This document shows, piece by piece, positions 18,130-26,626 of a DNA stretch of 64,000 nucleotides (positions are counted from its first letter, which is position 1; the number at the start of each line of letters is the position of its first letter). This DNA is from Palsa-504 sp963742795. Its GTDB lineage: Bacteria; Actinomycetota; Actinomycetes; Streptosporangiales; Streptosporangiaceae. Under the pieces are notes generated by a model. That model ran no database searches. It saw nothing but the letters and a program-made list of their open reading frames with translations, and had not been told where the DNA came from. A program made the translations under genes and the position numbers. The DNA is taken from positions 62,001 to 126,000 of the forward strand of contig CAVUNL010000005.1 of the NCBI GenBank assembly GCA_963742795.1, read 5' to 3'.

Positions 18130-18212
18130 AGCGCACCGGCGGCCTCTACGCCCTGGCCACCATATGCATCGGCGGCGGCCAGGGCATCGCCGCGATCTTC
18201 GAGCGAGTCTGA
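18130..18212 (+). pseudogene. Acetyl-CoA acyltransferase (thiolase) C-terminal tail
   Basis: Only the last ~26 residues remain, LYALATICIGGGQGIAAIFE and two more before the stop. This is the conserved C-terminus carrying the catalytic Cys and the GGGQG loop of FadA-type thiolases. About 370 residues are missing. A strong hairpin follows at 18230. Confidence 0.9.
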
Positions 18213-18229
18213 CCGGGCCGGGCGGACGA

Positions 18230-18253
18230 CCAGGTCCGGTCCCCCGGACCTGG
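18230..18253 (+). terminator. Hairpin after the thiolase tail
   Basis: A perfect 10-bp inverted repeat (CCAGGTCCGG / CCGGACCTGG) with a TCCC loop, 17 bp after the thiolase stop. No T-tract. Probably the original thiolase terminator, kept after the gene body was lost. Confidence 0.6.
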
Positions 18254-18298
18254 TCGCCTCCGGTCATGGCGTCCTGACCACGGTCAAGTCCGCGGTCA

Positions 18299-18355
18299 GC
18301 GTCCGGCTACCTCAGCGCGGTGGAACGGGCCAGCCGGGCCTACGGGTCCCGGTAA
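18299..18355 (+). pseudogene. Second copy of the unknown C-terminal tail
   Basis: Encodes ASGYLSAVERASRAYGSR then a stop, matching the tail on the minus strand at 17968. Two ends of paralogous genes therefore flank the thiolase scrap. Family unknown. Confidence 0.55.
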
Positions 18356-18360
18356 CCCGA

Positions 18361-18834
18361 TCAGCGCGTGCCCACCGGATTGATGGAGGCGCTGATCAGC
18401 CTGACCCTGGTGGATTGCAGCCGCTTGGCCAGGACGCGCGCTAGCCGCTCACTGACCACGTGCCCCAACTCGGGTTCCGACGCGCAGGAGGCTCGTACCG
18501 CCTGCGCGTCGAATTCGAAGGCCTCGACCGGGCTGGCGGCTACGGCGCCGAAGGCCCACCGGTACGGCGGAAACCGCCACGACCAGCCGAGCAGCTCGCC
18601 TAGGCCGACGGTGTCGATCCGCACCCGGCCCTGCCCGGGAACGTGCAGGTCCAGGGCCACCGAGCCGGACTGAAGCAGCCAGAAATGGCTGGCGTTGCCA
18701 CCCTCCTCGAAGAGCCGGTGCCCGGCCGGGAAGGCGACGTCAGAGGCGGAGCCGGCGAGCATCGCCAGATGGTCGGTGGACATCCCGCGCAGCATCGGAT
18801 GGGCGGCCAGCGCCGCCGCCGTGACCTCGATCAT
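18361..18834 (-). CDS. Stand-alone cyclic-nucleotide-binding-domain protein
   Basis: 157 aa consisting of one CRP-type sensor domain. MLRGMSTDHLAMLAG, the jelly-roll PAGHRLFEEGG and the loop DTVGLGELLGWSW are recognisable. There is no C-terminal helix-turn-helix, so it cannot act as a classical CRP. The phosphate-binding GE(L)A-R motif is degenerate (GELLGWSWRF), so cyclic nucleotide binding is doubtful. Such cNMP-only proteins occur in DosR-type regulons of other actinomycetes. A clean box lies about 90 bp upstream at 18925. Confidence 0.85.
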   Translation of the reverse strand: MIEVTAAALAAHPMLRGMSTDHLAMLAGSASDVAFPAGHRLFEEGGNASHFWLLQSGSVALDLHVPGQGRVRIDTVGLGELLGWSWRFPPYRWAFGAVAASPVEAFEFDAQAVRASCASEPELGHVVSERLARVLAKRLQSTRVRLISASINPVGTR

Positions 18835-18924
18835 GAGTTATCACCGTCCAGGTTCTCGACCAGATCCAGGCCCAGCCTGGGGCTGGGCCTGGCAGGTGGC
18901 CAGGGCCGGAGGTTACTTCTCGCC

Positions 18925-18938
18925 GGGACCATCGGCCC
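18925..18938 (-). promoter_or_regulatory. DevR-type box
   Basis: GGGACCATCGGCCC, identical to the box before gap at 54535. It lies 91 bp upstream of the cyclic-nucleotide-binding protein. Confidence 0.7.
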
Positions 18939-19052
18939 GTGCTTGGACGAGGGCTCCGTCTGAGAACGCACTTCTCGGCTTGCGGCAGAGCGCCCTACGC
19001 CGGCCGATTACGGTCCCCACTTGGCTCCCCGCGAACGCGGTCCCGGTGGGGG

Positions 19053-20444
19053 CTAGGTGCCCCGGAAGATGGGCTGGCGCTTCTCGGCGAAGGCAGCAAG
19101 GCCCTCAAGGTAGTCGCTGCTGTCGTACGCTTCCCGGCGCAGGCCCTGGACGCGTTCGTACGCCTGTGCCGCGATGGGCTGGTAGTCCGACAGGACGCGA
19201 AGCTGTTCCTTGATGACCGCAATCGCCAGCGGCGACTTCGTCGCCATCGTCGCGGCCAGCTCCAAAGTGAACGACTCGAGCCGGTCCCAGGGGACCAGGT
19301 GGTTGATGAGCAGCCATTCCTTGGCTTTGCGGGCGTCGATGGGCGCAGCGGTAAAGAACATCTCCTTGATGACGTTGATGGGCAGCCGCCCCTGGAAATG
19401 CAGCAGCCCGGTGATGTTGTAGGGCAGTCCCAGGTTCGCGGGGGTGATGGCAAACGAGGCCGTCTCGTCGGCGACGGCCAGGTCACAGCTGAGCACCAGG
19501 TCCACCGCTCCGCCCCAGACCGTGCCGTGCACCATGGCGACGACGGGAGCGGGGAAGGTGCGGACGGCGCGGATCAGCCCTTCCAGCGGATCGTTATAAC
19601 CCAGCGGGTCCCGCCTACCTGGGGGAAGCTCATCGATGTCATGGCCAGCGGACCAGACGTGCATTCCCGCTGCGGCACGGAGCACGATCGCGCGCACCTG
19701 CTGGGCCCGCAGGCTCTCGAGCGCGGCGATGACTCCTGTAGCCATCTGAGCACCGATGGCGTTGTGTTTAGGGCGGTCCTCGAGGGTGATGATGCCGACC
19801 TGGCCGACCACGCCAGTCAGGACGACATCGCCGGTACGGCCCTCGGACCCGGTGCCAGCAGCGGATGAGTCCCCAGGCGACTGCTCGTCCTGCCCATTGC
19901 GGTCACGGGTGGCCAGGGCCACGTAGATCCGGGCCATCGCATCCTTTCCCTCCCCGATGATGGCGTTCAGCAGCCCGAGCGCCTGAACCAGCTGCTCGCC
20001 GGCCAGGGCGCCAACCAGATGGCGCCACAGCACCTCGGCCAGGAGGTTGAATGCTTCCTGCACCTCGGCCAGGTCAATGCCCGCGGCATAGCTGTGCGCC
20101 GCGATCCGCTCAGACGGCCTGATGATCGGCTCGGCGCGGCCCGCGCGTATGCACCGCAGGACGAGGTGAAACAGCTGCCGTACGTCGCGGCGGCGCTCTT
20201 CCGGGCCGGGTGATTGGCGTGCCTCATCGCGTTGCGCGAGGATGGCAACCGCTTCGTCGATCACGCAGTCCTCCGCCTCAGCGAGATGTGCTGATGCGTC
20301 CACGAACCGCCACCTCCGTTCGCGGGCGTGGCAGACTGCGGACACTGCGAGCAAAGTGGCGTCTTCCTCGGCCGGGGTGAGCCTGATGTCGGCGTACAGG
20401 ACCAGGAACAGCGCGCCTTCCGGCCCGGTCACTTCCCATCGCAA
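19053..20444 (-). CDS. Methylmalonyl-CoA decarboxylase with an extra N-terminal sensor-like domain
   Basis: 463 aa. Residues about 200-463 are a complete crotonase-fold enzyme that matches E. coli ScpB/YgfG almost block by block: SAGHDIDELPPGRRDPLGYN, MVHGTVWGGAVDLVLSCDLA, ITPANLGLPYNITGLL, SPLAIAVIKEQLRVL and YDSSDYLEGLAAFAEKR. ScpB decarboxylates (R)-methylmalonyl-CoA to propionyl-CoA. Residues about 85-185 resemble the helical RsbR-type N-terminal domain (RPSERIAAHSYAAGIDLAEV). The called start is a TTG; the preceding frame (from an ATG at 20508) reads MFIGAEIPLTVCFKPRPGHL and looks coding, so a 1-nt shift near 20446 is likely. Two boxes at 20610-20644 lie upstream. Confidence 0.85.
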   Translation of the reverse strand: MRWEVTGPEGALFLVLYADIRLTPAEEDATLLAVSAVCHARERRWRFVDASAHLAEAEDCVIDEAVAILAQRDEARQSPGPEERRRDVRQLFHLVLRCIRAGRAEPIIRPSERIAAHSYAAGIDLAEVQEAFNLLAEVLWRHLVGALAGEQLVQALGLLNAIIGEGKDAMARIYVALATRDRNGQDEQSPGDSSAAGTGSEGRTGDVVLTGVVGQVGIITLEDRPKHNAIGAQMATGVIAALESLRAQQVRAIVLRAAAGMHVWSAGHDIDELPPGRRDPLGYNDPLEGLIRAVRTFPAPVVAMVHGTVWGGAVDLVLSCDLAVADETASFAITPANLGLPYNITGLLHFQGRLPINVIKEMFFTAAPIDARKAKEWLLINHLVPWDRLESFTLELAATMATKSPLAIAVIKEQLRVLSDYQPIAAQAYERVQGLRREAYDSSDYLEGLAAFAEKRQPIFRGT

Positions 20445-20609
20445 CGGCCAGATGGCCTGGGCGTGGTTTGAAGCAGACAGTCAGCGGGATCTCCGCGCCG
20501 ATGAACATGCGGCAACTCAACTAGCCCTAGATCATCCATGCAGCGGGCATAAGTCCCTGCCGACGCGCCGAAAGTCAGCAGGCAAATGCGGAAGCAGGTC
20601 CGGGCCGCC

Positions 20610-20644
20610 TGACCGAAGGTCCCGTGAGCCGGGATCTCGGTCCG
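20610..20644 (-). promoter_or_regulatory. Paired DevR-type boxes, 21-bp centre spacing
   Basis: TGACCGAAGGTCCC and GGGATCTCGGTCCG, centres 21 bp apart, about 100-135 bp upstream of the ATG at 20508 of the methylmalonyl-CoA decarboxylase gene. The same spacing recurs before devR and an Acg nitroreductase. Confidence 0.6.
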
Positions 20645-20864
20645 TGGCGGACGCTCCCCAGGAGCGGTGGACTGACACCTGCCAGGATCGCCTCGCAGGG
20701 CAGCCACCACCGAGCGTGAAGACGGGCGTCCATGCGGCGCTCCACTGCGAGCGCATTCCTTCCGGCGGCCGGACCGTGATCGTCATCCTGCCCGCGGCCG
20801 CGCGCCCGAGGGCGGGCGTGCCGACTGCAGTAAAGTATCGGGACGACGACGAGATGCAGCTGAC

Positions 20865-21022
20865 GTGACGCACAAGAACGACCGGGTTCTCTCGGTCAAG
20901 GAACTGGCCCGGGTCGAGGGCGAAGGGGCCCTGTACCTGCCCGCCAGTGCGAGCAGGCCATCCGCAACTACGACCCCTGCATCTCCTGCTCGGCTCACTT
21001 CCTGGCCCTGACCGTCGAAAGA
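20865..21022 (+). pseudogene. NiFe hydrogenase large subunit, both ends only
   Basis: A GTG at 20865 opens a frame with SVKELARVEGEGAL, the N-terminal signature of group 3 NiFe hydrogenase large subunits. After about 30 residues the sequence jumps to another frame encoding CEQAIRNYDPCISCSAHFL, the C-terminal DPCxxCxxH motif that binds the NiFe site. Roughly 360-400 residues, including the first CxxC pair, are missing. The maturation protease gene follows directly. Hyd3-type hydrogenase in Mycobacterium smegmatis is DosR-controlled, so this is a lost regulon member. Confidence 0.9.
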
Positions 21023-21031
21023 TCATTATTC

Positions 21032-21045
21032 ATACCGAACGGGCG
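21032..21045. promoter_or_regulatory. DevR-like motif with AT-rich flank
   Basis: ATACCGAACGGGCG preceded by CATTATTC. This is the same arrangement as 1941-1964, but oriented leftward, away from the protease gene. It abuts the end of the hydrogenase remnant. Confidence 0.45.
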
Positions 21046-21054
21046 GTGGTACCC

Positions 21055-21543
21055 GTGTCAGGTCCAGGACCCGGGCCGGTCGTGGTGATCGGCGTCGGCA
21101 ACGAGTTCCGCCGCGACGACGGCGCCGGTCCCGCGGTAATCGGCCGGCTGCGCGGCCTCGTGCCCGCCGGCGTGACACTGGTGATCACCGACGGCGAGCC
21201 CACGCGGCTGATCGAGGCCTGGACCGGCGCGGCGCTGGCCGTGGTGGTCGACGCGGTCCGCGCCGAGCCGTCACATCCGGGCCGGGCCCATCGTTTCGTG
21301 GTAGACCGGCCGAGGGCCGACGTCGCACGCGCGGCAAGTTCGCACGGTTTCGGGTTCGATGACGCGATAGCCCTGGCCCTGGCCCTGGACCGGATGCCCG
21401 GGCGCCTGATCGTACACGCGATCGAAGCCGCCGACCTGACCCAGGGCCCCGGCCTGACCCCGGCCGTGGACATGGCCGTGGGCGTCGTGGCGGCCGCCAT
21501 CCTCGACGACATCGGCGCGGACCGCCGGTTATCGGCCGGCTAG
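21055..21543 (+). CDS. Hydrogenase maturation protease (HybD/HyaD-like)
   Basis: 162 aa from a GTG at 21055 (another GTG at 21046 is possible). The family motif GVGNEFRRDDGAGP holds the first nickel-binding acidic residue, and a conserved His lies in LIVHAIEAADL near residue 120. These endopeptidases clip the C-terminal tail of the NiFe hydrogenase large subunit after the DPCxxCxxH motif, once nickel is in. The large subunit next door is only a remnant, so this protease is an orphan unless another hydrogenase exists elsewhere. Confidence 0.92.
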   Translation: MSGPGPGPVVVIGVGNEFRRDDGAGPAVIGRLRGLVPAGVTLVITDGEPTRLIEAWTGAALAVVVDAVRAEPSHPGRAHRFVVDRPRADVARAASSHGFGFDDAIALALALDRMPGRLIVHAIEAADLTQGPGLTPAVDMAVGVVAAAILDDIGADRRLSAG

Positions 21544-21575
21544 CCCGCGGTCAGAGCCGAAAGACCTCCGTTCCC

Positions 21576-21589
21576 GGGACCTCAGCCCG
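21576..21589 (+). promoter_or_regulatory. Weak DevR-type box
   Basis: GGGACCTCAGCCCG, two to three mismatches from the consensus, 84 bp before the PPOX-family gene at 21673. The nearby AAAGACCTCC may be a partial second site. Confidence 0.4.
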
Positions 21590-21672
21590 TTGCCGACGCC
21601 CGTTCCGGAGGACCAGCGTCGGTTGCGGCACCCGATCGCAGCAGGGCGCCGCCAACCTTAGCGGAGCGCGAA

Positions 21673-22107
21673 ATGCCAAGGTATCCGACCGATCACGCAG
21701 GCCTCGAGATACTGCCGTTCGACCGGTGCCTGCAGCTGCTGGCCACGGTTCCTGTCGGACGGGTCAGTTTCCTCGCCGACGGCGAGATCGTGGTCATGCC
21801 GGTAAACCATGTCATGGACGGCTCGAATCCGGTCTTCCGCACGGCCCGCGGGTCGAAGCTGTCTGCGGCCGAGGGCCAGAATCTGGTGGCATTCGAGGCG
21901 GACGAGTATGACGAGCGCACCCAGACTGGATGGAGCGTCCTGGTCAATGGCCGCGTGGAGGTCATCTACGAAGAGGCGGAGATCCAGCGCTTGACCCAGC
22001 TTGGCCTGCACCCGTGGGTCACCACCGTGAACCGGCCATTCTGGATCCGGATACGACCAAGCTCGATAAACGGGCGGCAAACGGCCGGGCACAGCTATGC
22101 GTCCTGA
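21673..22107 (+). CDS. Pyridoxamine 5'-phosphate oxidase-family (FMN-binding) protein
   Basis: 144 aa split-barrel protein. GRVSFLADGEIVVMPVNHVM, VFRTARGSKL, LVAFEADEYDE and GWSVLVNGRVEVI are the usual landmarks of the small actinobacterial PPOX family; several mycobacterial members are DosR-induced (for example Rv2004c-Rv2007c neighbours and Rv3129 type). The cofactor is FMN or F420. Gene order suggests a monocistronic unit under a weak box. Remnants of two further family members lie at 53144 and 57795. Confidence 0.9.
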   Translation: MPRYPTDHAGLEILPFDRCLQLLATVPVGRVSFLADGEIVVMPVNHVMDGSNPVFRTARGSKLSAAEGQNLVAFEADEYDERTQTGWSVLVNGRVEVIYEEAEIQRLTQLGLHPWVTTVNRPFWIRIRPSSINGRQTAGHSYAS

Positions 22108-22157
22108 TCCAGCACACGAGCCACAGCCTGAACCGGCGTAACGAGACGGACCGGCCG

Positions 22158-22194
22158 GCTGACCTTGGTCCGGGCTCCGCGGGACCCACGTCTC
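22158..22194 (+). promoter_or_regulatory. Imperfect DevR-type box pair
   Basis: CTGACCTTGGTCCG and GGGACCCACGTCTC, 61-97 bp upstream of the flavodoxin gene. Each matches one half of the palindrome well. Confidence 0.45.
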
Positions 22195-22254
22195 TAGCCA
22201 CACGGGGATCGGGTCTGCTGCGCTTGAAGCGACGGTACAAAGGACGTGATCAGC

Positions 22255-22800
22255 ATGCGAGTACTCGTGGTTTACGAATCGATGTACGGGAACACGCACG
22301 TCGTCGCCCGCAACATCGCGGACGGCCTGCGCGGTACGTGCGAGGTAACCCTCGTCCCGGTGGCCTTGGTCACCGCGGATCTCGTCGCCGAGGCCGACCT
22401 CCTAGTCGTCGGCGCGCCGACGCACATGCACGGACTGTCGACTGCTTGGTCCCGGCAGGCCGCCAGGAAGGCGGTCGCCAATCCGGAGAGCGGGCTGACG
22501 CTGGACCCGGATGCCGGCGGCCCGGCGCTGCGGGACTGGCTCAGCGGCCTGGCCGGCGGGCACGCGCTGGCCGCCGCCTTCGACACCCGGCTGGCCGGCG
22601 CCCCCGTGCTGACCGGGCGCGCCAGCCGCGGCATCAGCCGGCTGCTCAAGCGGCACGGCTACCGTCTTATCGCGCCGCCGGAGAGCTTCGTGGTCACCAA
22701 GCTGAACACCCTGGCCGACGGGGAATCCTCGCGAGCCCGCCGATGGGGTGCGGCGCTCGCGGCAGCGGCCGACCTGGTCGTCCCTACCGCGCAGCAGTAA
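22255..22800 (+). CDS. Flavodoxin-fold protein
   Basis: 181 aa. The FMN phosphate loop YESMYGNTHVVARNIADGL (8-26) and GAPTHMHGLS (about 59-68) are clear. These are low-potential one-electron carriers or FMN sensors. The start at 22255 (AAAGGA about 11 nt upstream) is preferred to a GTG at 22246. It is first of a three- or four-gene operon with an SRPBCC protein, a 2TM protein and a small frameshifted gene; gaps are 13-16 bp. Confidence 0.92.
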   Translation: MRVLVVYESMYGNTHVVARNIADGLRGTCEVTLVPVALVTADLVAEADLLVVGAPTHMHGLSTAWSRQAARKAVANPESGLTLDPDAGGPALRDWLSGLAGGHALAAAFDTRLAGAPVLTGRASRGISRLLKRHGYRLIAPPESFVVTKLNTLADGESSRARRWGAALAAAADLVVPTAQQ

Positions 22801-22813
22801 GGAGATGAGCGCA

Positions 22814-23461
22814 ATGAGAAAGAGCACGTCTATCGCGGCCGGGACCGTGCTGGCCGCCAGCGGCGGGGTCATCGCGTACCCGCTGTTCTTCCGGCGCTGG
22901 TGTCTCACCTGGGGCGCGCGGCCCGGCGAGGTATCGATGAAGCTGCCGGGCGACGAACTATTGACCGAGCCGGGCATTGTCTCCACCCGCGCCGTCTGGG
23001 TTGATGCTCCGGTCAGCTCTATCTGGCCGTGGCTCGTCCAGATGGGCCCGGGGCGAGCCGGAGCGTATACCTACGACTGGATCGAGAACCTCTTCGGCCT
23101 GGGGATGCACAGCGCGGACGAGATCCTCCCGCAGTTCCAGGGCCTCCAGGTGGGAGACGCGCAGCGTCTCGGCAAGCGCGGACCCATACTGCGGGTGGCG
23201 GTACTCGAGGCCGAACGGTCCCTGGTCATGCGGTCCGACGACGGTAACTGGGTGTGGGCCTTCTCGCTGGTTCCCGACGATGCGGGCACCAGGCTGATCA
23301 GCCGGAACCGGATCGCTACGCGGGGCGCGCGGCTGCCCGGCAGCCTGTTCAACCTGCTGGTCATGGAGCCCGGCAGCCTGATCATGGAGCGCAAGATGCT
23401 ACTGAGCATCAAGCAGCGCGCCGAGGATCTCGCCCGCCAGGCCGAAACTCAGCCTCTATAG
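22814..23461 (+). CDS. SRPBCC-family protein with N-terminal hydrophobic segment
   Basis: 215 aa. Residues 1-22 form a membrane anchor (IAAGTVLAASGGVIAYPLFF), and 55-205 an SRPBCC domain with VWVDAPVSSIWPWLVQMGPG and SRNRIATRG. AAGGAG precedes the ATG at 22814. The second gene of the flavodoxin operon. The last 15 residues (IKQRAEDLARQ) recur as an isolated scrap at 40256-40309, so a paralogue once existed there. Confidence 0.82.
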   Translation: MRKSTSIAAGTVLAASGGVIAYPLFFRRWCLTWGARPGEVSMKLPGDELLTEPGIVSTRAVWVDAPVSSIWPWLVQMGPGRAGAYTYDWIENLFGLGMHSADEILPQFQGLQVGDAQRLGKRGPILRVAVLEAERSLVMRSDDGNWVWAFSLVPDDAGTRLISRNRIATRGARLPGSLFNLLVMEPGSLIMERKMLLSIKQRAEDLARQAETQPL

Positions 23462-23477
23462 CCAAGGAGGGATCACG

Positions 23478-23861
23478 ATGTCACACGTAACCCATGACTC
23501 GCCCACCGACCATAGCCCGGATGCTCCGGCCAACGGCGACCAGCTGGCCCGCCAGCAGGCGATCAGGCAGATCGAGCGCAGGCGCCGCTTCTGGATCAGC
23601 ACGACCTGGTCCGGCATTGCCATGGTGATCCTGGTGGCTATCTGGGCCATCTCGGAGTACCACAACGCGGGTGGCTGGCCGGTCGACGGGTTCAGCCAGA
23701 GTTCCGGGATCCATGAGGTGTGGAACTTCTGGATCGTCTACCCGCTCAGTGCCTGGCTGCTGATCGTCGCGGCGCACGCCTGGGCCGTCTTCGGGAACAA
23801 GCCGATCTCCGAGAGCGAGATCAAGCGGGAGATCGAGCGCCAGGCGGGCCCGCGGAGGTGA
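23478..23861 (+). CDS. 2TM-domain membrane protein
   Basis: 127 aa with a charged N-terminus, a helix-rich linker (ARQQAIRQIERRRRF), two membrane helices (about 42-62 and 85-107) and a cytosolic tail. It matches the 2TM domain family, often fused to histidine kinases but found here alone. GAGGGATCACG precedes the ATG. Third gene of the flavodoxin operon. Function unknown. Confidence 0.8.
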   Translation: MSHVTHDSPTDHSPDAPANGDQLARQQAIRQIERRRRFWISTTWSGIAMVILVAIWAISEYHNAGGWPVDGFSQSSGIHEVWNFWIVYPLSAWLLIVAAHAWAVFGNKPISESEIKREIERQAGPRR

Positions 23862-23867
23862 GTGCCA

Positions 23868-24113
23868 TGGCCGCAAGCCCGCACCCCGATTCAGCTACGA
23901 GGCCACCCCGGCCGCCCGTCGTGATCCCGACGAACAAGGTGACCGTCGCCCTGCCGTTTTTCCAAGATCACGATCGAGGAACCGGGTCGGGAACTCGCGG
24001 AACGGGCTGCGATCGTGGCAGAACTGGCGAGCTTCGTGGAAGCCGCCGCGACTGAGCCAGAGGCGACGCAGTTGCGACTGCGCGTGCAGGCCCTGGCGAC
24101 CCGGGTTCGCTGA
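23868..24113 (+). pseudogene. Small hypothetical gene with a homopolymer frameshift
   Basis: An ATG at 23868 starts a frame (NKVTVALPF) that is broken at a run of five T at 23957-23961. With four T the frame continues as SKITIEEPGRELAERAAIVA to a stop at 24111-24113, giving about 81 aa. The helical C-terminal part looks coding. Fourth gene of the operon. Sequencing error is as likely as mutation. Confidence 0.6.
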
Positions 24114-24134
24114 CAACTTGACGATCGCTTAACA

Positions 24135-24148
24135 GGGCTCTTGGTCCC
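24135..24148 (+). promoter_or_regulatory. DevR-type box
   Basis: GGGCTCTTGGTCCC, 134 bp upstream of the P1B ATPase start; good right half and one mismatch in the left half. Confidence 0.5.
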
Positions 24149-24281
24149 GGCCACGCCGGCGTTGGTCTCCTCCTCGGCCGCTCACGAAGCGGACCAGGCA
24201 GGCCAGGTCCGAACGGCCCTGGCAACCGGGCCTTCCGACCCAGGCTTTCCGGGCGTCCGGAGGGCAGTCTTGGGAGGCATG

Positions 24282-26626
24282 ATGAGGATTCTGCAGCGCA
24301 CATGGGCGTGGCTGCATCGGTGGTCGGCGTTGGTGCTGCTGATCGTGACGCTATCCGGCCTGGTCGCGGGCGGGTTGGCCCGCCTGGCTGGCGCAGGCGC
24401 GATCGCGGATGCCGCCTGGCTGGCATCGGCGGCATGCGGCCTTGGTTACGCCGTGTGGTCTGCGGCCGAAAGCCTCCGCCGCGGTCGCCTCGGCGTGGAT
24501 GTCATCGCGCTGCTCGCGCTGGCAGGCGCAATCGCGGTCGGCGAGTTGCTCGCGGCGGCGGTGATCGCCGTCATGCTCACCAGCGGCCGCACGCTGGAGG
24601 CATGGGCGGACGAGCGTGCCCGCCATGACCTGAACGCTCTGCTGGCCCGGGCTCCCAGGACCGCCAGGCGCTACAGGGACGGAGAGCTAGAGACGGTTTC
24701 CCTGGACGACGTCGCGATAGGCGACGTACTGCTCGTGGCGCCGGGCGACGTGCTCCCGGTGGACGGCTGCGTGGCCAGCGGTGATGCCGTCCTGGACGAG
24801 TCCGCGCTGACAGGCGAGGCCCTTCCGGTTGAGCATGGCGCGGGCGATAGCGTTCGCAGCGGGACGCTGAACGCGGGCGGACCGTTCGACTTGCGCGCTG
24901 CGACGAACGCCGCAGACAGTACCTACGCGGGCATCATCCGCCTGGTATCGGAGGCGGAGAACTCGCGGGCGCCGTTCGTCCGGCTGGCCGACCGGTACGC
25001 GGCGTGGTTCCTGCCGCTGACCCTGGCCGTGGCCGGGGCCGCGTGGGCGGTGGGAGGCGCGGAGCGGGCGGTCGCCGTCCTGGTCGTCGCGACACCGTGC
25101 CCGCTGATCCTGGCGGCGCCGGTCGCCTTGGTGTCGGGGCTGTCCGCGGCGGCGCGGCGCGGGGTGGTGGTCAAGAACGGCGGCGTGCTGGAGCGCCTGG
25201 CCCGGTGCGCCACGCTGATGGTCGACAAGACCGGGACGCTCACCGTGGGCCAGCCCGCGGTTACCGCGGTGGTGCCTGCCGGGACGCTGCCGCCGGAGGA
25301 GATCCTCACCCTGGCGGCCTCGCTGGATCAGGTATCCGGGCACGTCCTGGCCGGCGCCGTCGTGCGTGCGGCGACCGAGCGCGGCCGCCCGCTGGTCCTG
25401 CCCGAGGCGGTGACCGAACAGCCGGGCCAGGGCATCGCCGGGACGGTCCAGGGCCGCCCGGTCAGGCTCGGGCGCGCCGGATGGGCCGGCGTTAGCGGCG
25501 ATCCCCCGTGGGTCAGGACCGTCCGCCGGCGGGCCCGGCTGGACGGTGCCCTGACGGTGTTCGTCTGGGCCGACGGCAAGCCGCCGGCGCGCTGCTGCTG
25601 GAGGACCGGATCCGGCCGGACGCCAGGGCGATGATCCGGGCCATCCGCCGCGACGGCATCACGCGGATCGTCCTGGCTACCGGCGACCGCGCCGAGGCCG
25701 CCGACGCGGTCGGCGCGCTCACCGGAGTCGACGAGGTGCTCGCCGAGCTGACCCCGGCCGGCAAGCTGGAAGCGGTGCGCCGCGAACAGCGGCGGGCGCC
25801 GGTCATGATGACCGGCGACGGGATCAACGACGCTCCCGCGCTGGCGCTCGCCGACGTCGGGATCGCCATGGGAGCACGGGGCTCGACCGCCTCTTCTGAG
25901 GCGGCCGACGCGGTGCTGACCGTCGATGAGCTCGGCCGCGTGGGCGAGGTCGCCGCGATAGCCCGCCGCACCCGGCGGATCGCGCTGCAGAGCGTGCTGG
26001 CCGGGATGGGCATGTCGCTGGTCGCGATGGGCGTGGCCGCGGCCGGCCTGCTGCCCGCGGTGTGGGGCGCGCTGCTGCAGGAGGCCATCGACGTGGCCGT
26101 CATCCTCAACGCGCTGCGCGCCCTGCGCCCGCCCGCTCCCGCTGTCCGTCTGACGGCTGCCGACACGGCGCTGACCAGGCGATTCCGTGCCGAGCACCAG
26201 GCCATCCGGGCCGACATCGACCAGCTGCGCACGGCCGCGGACACCCTCGATGAGCCCGGCGCGATGACCCGGGTCCGCCAGGTCTATGCCACGCTCACCG
26301 GCGAAGTCTGGCCGCACGAGAGCGCGGAGGAGGCCGAGCTGTACCCGTCCCTGAACCGGGTGCTCGGCGGCGCTGACCCGACCGCGCCGATGAGCAGGGC
26401 GCACGCCGAGATCGCCTACCAGATCGCCCGCCTGGGCCGGCTCACCGAGGACATCGGCGACCGGGATCCTGACACCTCAGAGATCGCCGATCTGCGCAGC
26501 GCCCTGTACGGGCTGCATGCCATCCTCCGGCTGCACACCGTGCAGGAGGACGAGACCTACCTGTCGCTCGGCGACCATGCCGACGCACTGCCGACAAGAG
26601 ACCTTCAGCCTGCTCCCGGCGCCTGA
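24282..26626 (+). pseudogene. P1B-5-type metal ATPase with C-terminal hemerythrin domain, one frameshift
   Basis: About 780 aa if a 1-nt gap near 25583 is repaired (the sequence reads AAGCCGCCGGCGCG; one more G restores KPAGALLLEDR). Landmarks before the shift: TGE actuator loop (178-180), membrane metal site TPCP (272-275), phosphorylation motif DKTGTLT (Asp316). After it: TGDGINDAPAL. TPCP instead of CPC and the C-terminal ~160-residue hemerythrin-like helical bundle (RAEHQAIRADIDQL, WPHESAEEAELYPSL, GLHAILRLHTVQEDETYLSL) define the P1B-5 group; such ATPases have been linked to Fe/Ni/Co and O2. GGGAGG precedes the ATG. A single indel may be sequencing error. Confidence 0.9.
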
